Shown here in pieces: positions 58,652 to 64,000 of a DNA stretch of 64,000 nt. This DNA comes from Trebouxia sp. TZW2008 (lineage: Eukaryota > Chlorophyta > Trebouxiophyceae > Trebouxiales > Trebouxiaceae). The stretch covers positions 248,001 to 312,000 of the forward strand of contig BDIU01000039.1 of NCBI GenBank assembly GCA_002118135.1. The letters run 5' to 3'. The translations under genes were made by a program, and so were the position numbers. Under the pieces are notes generated by a model, which was given only the letters and a program-made list of their open reading frames with translations, had not been told where the DNA came from and searched no databases. Every line of letters starts with the position of its first letter. The stretch's first letter is position 1.

Positions 58652-61600
58652 ATGGCACCTCGTACCAGCTTTCTCGTGTTTTGTGCGCTGAGCGTCGGAG
58701 TGCATCACGCGCTCGCAGCAGGAAGACACTTGCATCAATCCAATGGGCCAGCGAAGATCTACGGCAACGCTGCTTCCGCGACCACTGCTGATTTGGTTAA
58801 CGATCCGGCTGGGCGGGCTCATTTGCTGGTGAATTCAAACTCACGCGTTGCCAATCTGCAGTGCTGCAGTGCTGTGCGCCTCATTGTTTTGGCTGTGCTC
58901 AACCTTGCACAGCTTCCGCTAGTTGCCTTGGTCATGTTCGCACAAACCTGCATGCCAATCTGCGGCGCGGCCGCATCGAAGAGCTCTGATCATAACCTTA
59001 CCCGCATGCTGTGCTATGCTCGTGTAGGCTCGCCTCGGGAACCCTGTTGCTTACACGGGGGACTATCCTTTGTACGTGACGGCCGGGCAGTATAACGTTG
59101 ACACCACAGTCGACCCGGCGAAGACGAACCCCATCACTTCAGGTTGGTGGCTCGTGCCTGCACGCTGCGTTCCAGTGCCGGAAGCTGAAGCTTTTGCAAG
59201 GGACTGGCAAAGCTGACACGCCTTTTGCAGCATCGCATGTCATCAGCTTCTGCACGGTTACACTCGGACGGTCGTTGCATTTTCCGCACTGAAGGGCAAC
59301 AAGGTTTTTGAAATAGCTTCAGGTTGTGCAAGTTGTAGCTCAAGTTGTACAACTTCCGCTGTCTGCACAGGGCCCCCAGCCTCCGTGGGTGGCAGCTGGA
59401 GTGTCGTCGGCAACTCAGGAGCAGTTGGCATCCAGGCTCTGCCCTTCACAAATGAGCTTGTGCTATTCATAGCCAGACCCCTGAATGAAAATGGAGGTGG
59501 TGATGCATCTTTGACCAATTTACTGACGGTATGGCCACTGGTCTGAAAGCAATCTTTTCTGGTTTAGATCAAAGTCTTGCTGTACACAAAACACCATGCA
59601 GCAAGCCAAGAATGCAGTGAAGCCCATTGTATGCATTCTGATGGCCACGTTTCAGTAAGTTTCAGACTGGATGATGACTTGGCAAATGTGCGGTTGTTCA
59701 CAAACTAAATCAACATGGCATCGTGCGCTCACTGCTCCTAAGCCATGTAGCATGCATGCAAGATATAATATAATTCTATAATATTGTATAATATGTATCA
59801 ATGCCATCCTCATGTGCCCTTTATAGCAATGCTAGTATTATAGTGGGCTCACAGGGATTTGATTTGCTGACCCTTTTGTCACATGCCTGCAGGTGGACAA
59901 TGGTACCCAGAGTGAGACAGCTTCAATTTACAACCTGACCAGCAACACCTTCAAGCCCTTCCACATCACTGAGGAAGCTGAAGCCAGTGGTCATGTACTA
60001 CTGCCTGATGGCCAAGGCCTGATTGTCGGAGGTAAATACGCTCAAATCCTGATATTGTGTGTTGCTGAAGGATGGCCCAGGCTCTTGGATGTCTGCACGC
60101 CCAAGTCCCTTTCAGATGTTGTGCGTTGTGATTGCCTGCTTATGTGCAACCTCAACAGGCAATTCATGATGCCTGTGCTCCCTGAAATCATCCCAGACCT
60201 TTCACATAGTTACACCCATCCAATGTGGCTGTTTTGGCAAGCTGCAGCATCTACAGTGCTGACTACTAAACTGCACATGCTCCGCATGCATACTTGCATA
60301 TTGTCTATCATATGCCTGCCTGTGTGTGCGTATTTAGGTCTGTTTGCTGTGCTGTCTTGGAATCGGCGCATGGTGTTCACTTGATGTGTGCCTGCATGTA
60401 TGCCCATCTGCCTCCTCGTCTGCCTACACGCCCGCCTGCCTGTCTGTTTGCCTGCCTGCCTGCCTGCACGTATGCATATGTGACTGCCACTGGGCGCAAA
60501 GAGCTTTCAGGCCTTGGCATGTCTGCCTAGCACAGCTGCATGTCTCCTGCGCACAGCAGTGAGGATCTTTACTAATCTTCCTCCCTTCTCCTACTTGGCA
60601 AGCATATGGCAGGCATACACAGAGACAACGCATAAAAGTCTCAATGCACTGTAGCTAGTACTGCGCAGCTAGGTCAGATTTCAGCCTTGCATAGCCTGCC
60701 GAGCACATGTGTGCCTCTGCAAGCCATTGATGCAAGCAATGTGCATGCACAGGCAACAACATCAACTTGGAAGGATCATTCCTGACAGCTGGCGCTCAGG
60801 CTATTCGTATTGTGGACCCCACAAACCAGACTTCCACTCTGATTGGCCAGCTGGACAGGACCCGTGTGGGTGTGTCTCTTGTCACTCTTGGTGATGGGAA
60901 CATTCTGATCTTGGGAGGCAACCAACAGGTATGACTGAAGCGACCCTGGTGCCTTGACGGGCTCTGCAGTGTCTCTGATTGCAGCTTCAAAATATTTTTT
61001 TGCGCCTGTAAGCTTACCATTTGGCACTTTGAATGACAAGCAGTTGTGTAACATCTGCCTTCAGATGTGGGAGTTTTGGATGTTGCCAAGCAGCCATGCA
61101 TGAGCTGAGCTTGGGCTCGGGCGGCAAACAAATAGTGCTCAAGTATCTAAATGGGTGTCCGACTCTGTGAGTGCTTGCCTTCAAGCTTGTCTGTATTTTG
61201 TAAGCGTCCCTGATTGATTTGAATTGCGTTGATCTGCAGGAAATGCCTGCCTTTGCAGCTAATCACTCTCGATCAACCACCTCCCTAAACCTTCCCCCTC
61301 ACCCTTCCTCCTGCCCAAGGAACGCCGACAACTCAAACCAACTGCTTGCTGTCAAAGATGCAAACAGCATGCACATTTTGCACATCCCATACCAACTAAG
61401 CACTTGCTGATGTGTAGGAAGCGGGTGCTTTTGCAGCTGACCCCTCACCATCAACCACCACCCACCCCACCACCACCTGCAGCCCCAACCTAGGGGGTTC
61501 GGAGGCTGACCCCGATTATGACAACCCAAGCTTTAGCATCTTCAACACCACTGACTACAGCCAGAGTCCCTCCCTGACCCTTGCCCTTCTTCTTGAGGCC

Positions 61601-63527
61601 TGGCCAGTCAACTCTTATCCCTATGCGGTTCAGCTTCCTTCTGGATCAGTCTTTGTTGCCGCAGGTATGAAACCTGTCATCCTCACTCTGGACATTGAGC
61701 ACAATCTTGACTTTTCTTCTTGAGAGCTGGCAAGTTGAGATGTGTAGTGTGCCACTATTGTGCATTGAACTGCATTGACTTCAATCTCAACTCTTTTCCT
61801 GGTCTGGCCCATCAAATGTGAACCCTATGCAAGTGCATCTACCTATGGGTCAAAGCTGTTGCAGCAGGTTCTTTGCAAATGGTTTTGTCATGTCTGTCTG
61901 AGAGCACCGCTCTTTTCGTTGCCATTGACTGAAATTCACAATGCATGATGTGCCATGCCTATGATCAGAGCTGAGTTCAGCCTTGGTTCTTGTCCTTGAG
62001 ATTTGTTGGCAAACTCCCTGTGCCACGTCTGGTAGCAGGCAAATGCAACTTCAAAGCCAGTGCTGCACTCTGTATTTCAATCAATTGCTGCACTCTGTGA
62101 TTCACTGCTGACTGTGCAACTAAGGACGCATGCATTGGGGATCTGCCAGACAAGCAGTTTTTGTCGTTCCCTCTTTTTTCTTTTGTTCCTGTCCTTTGAC
62201 CTAGTGCACGCTGTGTTCAGGTTCAATTGCTGGTGCTTTGTACTTCACTGCTGACGGTGCAACTAATGATGATTCCATTGGAGACCTGCCAGACCTGCCC
62301 ATCATCATCAGCTACCCACAGTACGGAGGCTTCTCCCTTCTTCCTCTTGAAGCCCCTGACTACACTGCAAGGGTAGGCCTTCATCCCAAGCTGGGGCACT
62401 GCGCCTGCAAACATGTGATACCCTGCAACAGTCTGTTGTAGCTGTATGTCTTCACCGAAAGGGTGGGCTCCTAGGGTACTGCACCTGATACTGCAAACTG
62501 TTACCAAAAATTCACTGCAACTAGTACCTATCAGCATCAGCTGCCCCCCCCGTAATTCTCCCTGCTTCCTCTTGCAGTCTCTGAGTACACTGCGTAGGCG
62601 TTGATGCATCGCCACAGCACTGCACCAAGCATGACGCATCCCTTCAGCAGTCTGTTGTAGCTGCACATCTTCATCATGCCCCCATGTGAGAGATGCCGCA
62701 CTGTGAGAGTGTCCAGCTAAGCTGCTGATCAAGAATAGCATCACCTGTCTGAGTGCAGGTCCTGTTTGCTGGAGGAGCAGGGGAGTACTGCTCCAACTCC
62801 CAGACCAATGCCAGTCAGAGCTCCTACCTCATCAACGTCACTCCCGGCGCAAACCATAGCATCACTACAGAGACCCTGCACTTCCCAAGAGTGGTATGCA
62901 CCCTTCCTCTTGCTTGTTGTTGTTGTCAAAAGTGCTGTTTCATTACAGCAGATGCTCTTGGCGCAAACCATAGCATCACCACAGAGACCCTGCACTTTCC
63001 TAGAGTGGCAAGCAATCTTCTTCTTGCTAACTGGTCATAACTACAGACACCGTGAACTTGCCCAGCGGTCAGCGATTTCCCTGTTGTACATTGTTCTTGC
63101 TGATGATGCTGTCACAGCACAACATGATTCTGCAGGAGCTACAAAGACTGCTTGTACTGTCTGCTGCCTTCCACAAAGACTGCTTGCTACACCATGACCT
63201 CTCCTCATTTTGGTTATTTTTTGCTGCAGTTGAGGGACACCGCCTTGCTTCCACCTGGCACTGCATTCCTCTGTTGTGAACTCTTCCTTTTTTGGTCTTG
63301 TGTTGGTCTTTATTTTCTCAATCTGCTTCTTCTGCTGCTACAGTCAAGGGACCTCACCTTGTTGCCGGATGGCACTGCATCTCTGACTAACAGTGTTAAA
63401 ACATGACTTCTCTTCTGCTTCTTTCTTCCTCTTCTGATTTTCCATCTGCTGCTGCTGCTGCTGCAGTTGGGAGACCTCACTCTGCTTCCAGATGGCACCG
63501 CCTTCCTGACTAATGGCGCTCAAGTCG
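58652..63527 (+). CDS. Secreted glyoxal/galactose-oxidase-like Kelch protein, 3' truncated
   Basis: Exons in phase: 58652-58828, 59028-59142, 59371-59528, 59893-60031, 60753-60928, 61418-61664, 62221-62372, 62759-62893, 63467-63527; 1360 bases so far, and the gene continues past the window. It opens with a signal peptide (MAPRTSFLVFCALSVGVHHA). The body follows the glyoxal oxidase / galactose oxidase propeller: GGSWSVVGNSGAVGIQAL, HVLLPDGQGLIVGG, VTLGDGNILILGGN, YPYAVQLPSGSVFVAAG, FSLLPLEAP, VLFAGGAGEYC and LTLLPDGTAFLTNGAQVG. Such enzymes are extracellular radical-copper oxidases. Here the positions that normally supply the cofactor Cys (CSSG-type motif) and Tyr (RWYP-type motif) read EASGH and RVGVS, so catalytic activity is doubtful. 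Four exons have decayed copies nearby. Confidence 0.82.
59758..59815. repeat. AT-rich low-complexity tract
   Basis: ATAATATAATTCTATAATAT and similar in an intron of the oxidase-like gene. Confidence 0.8.
61239..61320 (+). repeat. Decayed copy of oxidase-like exon 6 start
   Basis: GAAATGCCTGCCTTTGCAGC and a C-rich stretch repeat the start of the intact exon at 61418 about 178 bases earlier. Confidence 0.7.
62040..62215 (+). repeat. Decayed copy of oxidase-like exon 7 start
   Basis: GATTCACTGCTGACTGTGCA and GGGGATCTGCCAGACAAGC repeat the intact exon 62221-62372. Its donor end recurs, worn, near 62455-62660, downstream. Confidence 0.75.
62960..63012 (+). repeat. Copy of oxidase-like exon 8 end
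   Basis: GGCGCAAACCATAGCATCAC to CCTAGAGTGGC repeats the end of exon 62759-62893, but the donor GT has become GC. Confidence 0.85.
63220..63410 (+). repeat. Two copies of oxidase-like exon 9 start
   Basis: Copies at 63230 and 63347, intact exon at 63467; period about 118-120 bases, each after a CTGCAG or CTACAG acceptor. Shared words are LxDxxLLPxGTA. Confidence 0.88.
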
Positions 63528-63547
63528 GTGAGGCCATGTGTTCTTGA

Positions 63548-64000
63548 CCATTACACAATTGCCTGTCTACAGTACTGACATGTCTGCTTTGCCATACAGG
63601 TATGCATGCTTGCACATCTGTGTAGTGATACTATCCCATCATTTGAGCTGTGAACGTTTCTGTGTCTGAACACCACATATGCGTGCTTGCCTACCTGCAG
63701 TGGTGACATGTCTTCCTTGCTATATACACATGCATGATTGCCTGTCTGCGTTAGTGACATCAAACCGCTTGGAAGTGTTTGCCATATCAACAATCACGTC
63801 CCTACATCTCCAGCACACGATTCCAAAGTGAAAGCACCATTTGGATCCAAACCGGAGTGTGAACATTCTTGTGTCTGAGCATCAGTGTGTGCAAAGCACA
63901 GCTTCTTGCCACACGCTTGCTCTGATTGATCACATGCATGCTTTGCAAGCCATATCATAAGACACAGCTGTAGGGATTTGTAGGTCCCGGCTTGCATACC
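63548..64000 (+). repeat. Intron end with worn ~110-bp repeats
   Basis: TGACATGTCTGCTTTGC near 63576, TGACATGTCTTCCTTGC near 63704, and GTGTCTGAACAC-like words near 63660 and 63870 suggest further decayed repeats. No exon was recognised before the window ends. Confidence 0.5.

Noticed and set aside
58562..58822. Minus-strand Lys/Arg-rich frame resembling a ribosomal or histone tail
   Set aside because: Antisense to the signal-peptide exon of the oxidase-like gene, with no continuation upstream or downstream.

Overview
The window looks like nuclear DNA of a green alga, probably a trebouxiophyte-like chlorophyte; that placement is an inference. The supporting signs are a plant-type phosphoethanolamine N-methyltransferase, an OPR/RAP-like organellar RNA-binding protein, a DCD-Kelch protein, a plant-type TTTAGGG telomeric motif inside the sequence, TGTAA polyadenylation motifs, and many short exons split by GT-AG introns. 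There are no bacterial operons, no CRISPR array and no rRNA.

Layout: (1) 3' part of a phosphoethanolamine N-methyltransferase gene, + strand, ending at 3322. (2) An OPR/RAP-like protein, - strand, 9284 to 5653, five exons, 663 aa. (3) A long coiled-coil protein, + strand, about 9805-25284, 21 exons, at least 1380 aa, sharing a divergent promoter with (2). (4) A 439-bp hAT-type non-autonomous element, 26020-26458, just upstream of (5) an intronless F-box/LRR gene, 26587-27819. (6) XRCC2-type RAD51 paralogue, - strand, 33699 to about 28957. (7) DCD-Kelch protein, + strand, 34575-42724, 12 exons, 778 aa. (8) P5-like P-type ATPase, - strand, 56318 to 43809, with the C-terminal 990 aa fully resolved. 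(9) Unassigned helical-repeat-like pieces, - strand, 56569-57480. (10) A secreted glyoxal/galactose-oxidase-like protein, + strand, from 58652 and running off the right end. Exon chains were built by hand from GT-AG sites, reading-phase continuity and family resemblance. In genes 2, 3 and 7 every intron phase closes and total coding length is a multiple of three.

The striking property of the window is that introns of every multi-exon gene contain tandem, decayed copies of the neighbouring exon edge. Each copy spans an exon-intron junction, usually with a 130-200 bp period. I count roughly thirty such families, with up to eight or nine copies. Copies carrying the acceptor side lie upstream of the intact exon; copies carrying the donor side lie downstream. 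The single-exon F-box gene has none. This suggests a recurrent duplication process acting on splice junctions that expands introns and leaves possible alternative exons. It is the best candidate here for an undescribed phenomenon.

The genes do not form a pathway: phosphocholine synthesis, organelle RNA handling, recombination repair, ubiquitin targeting, ion or polyamine transport and extracellular oxidase-like functions sit side by side, as is normal in a eukaryotic chromosome.
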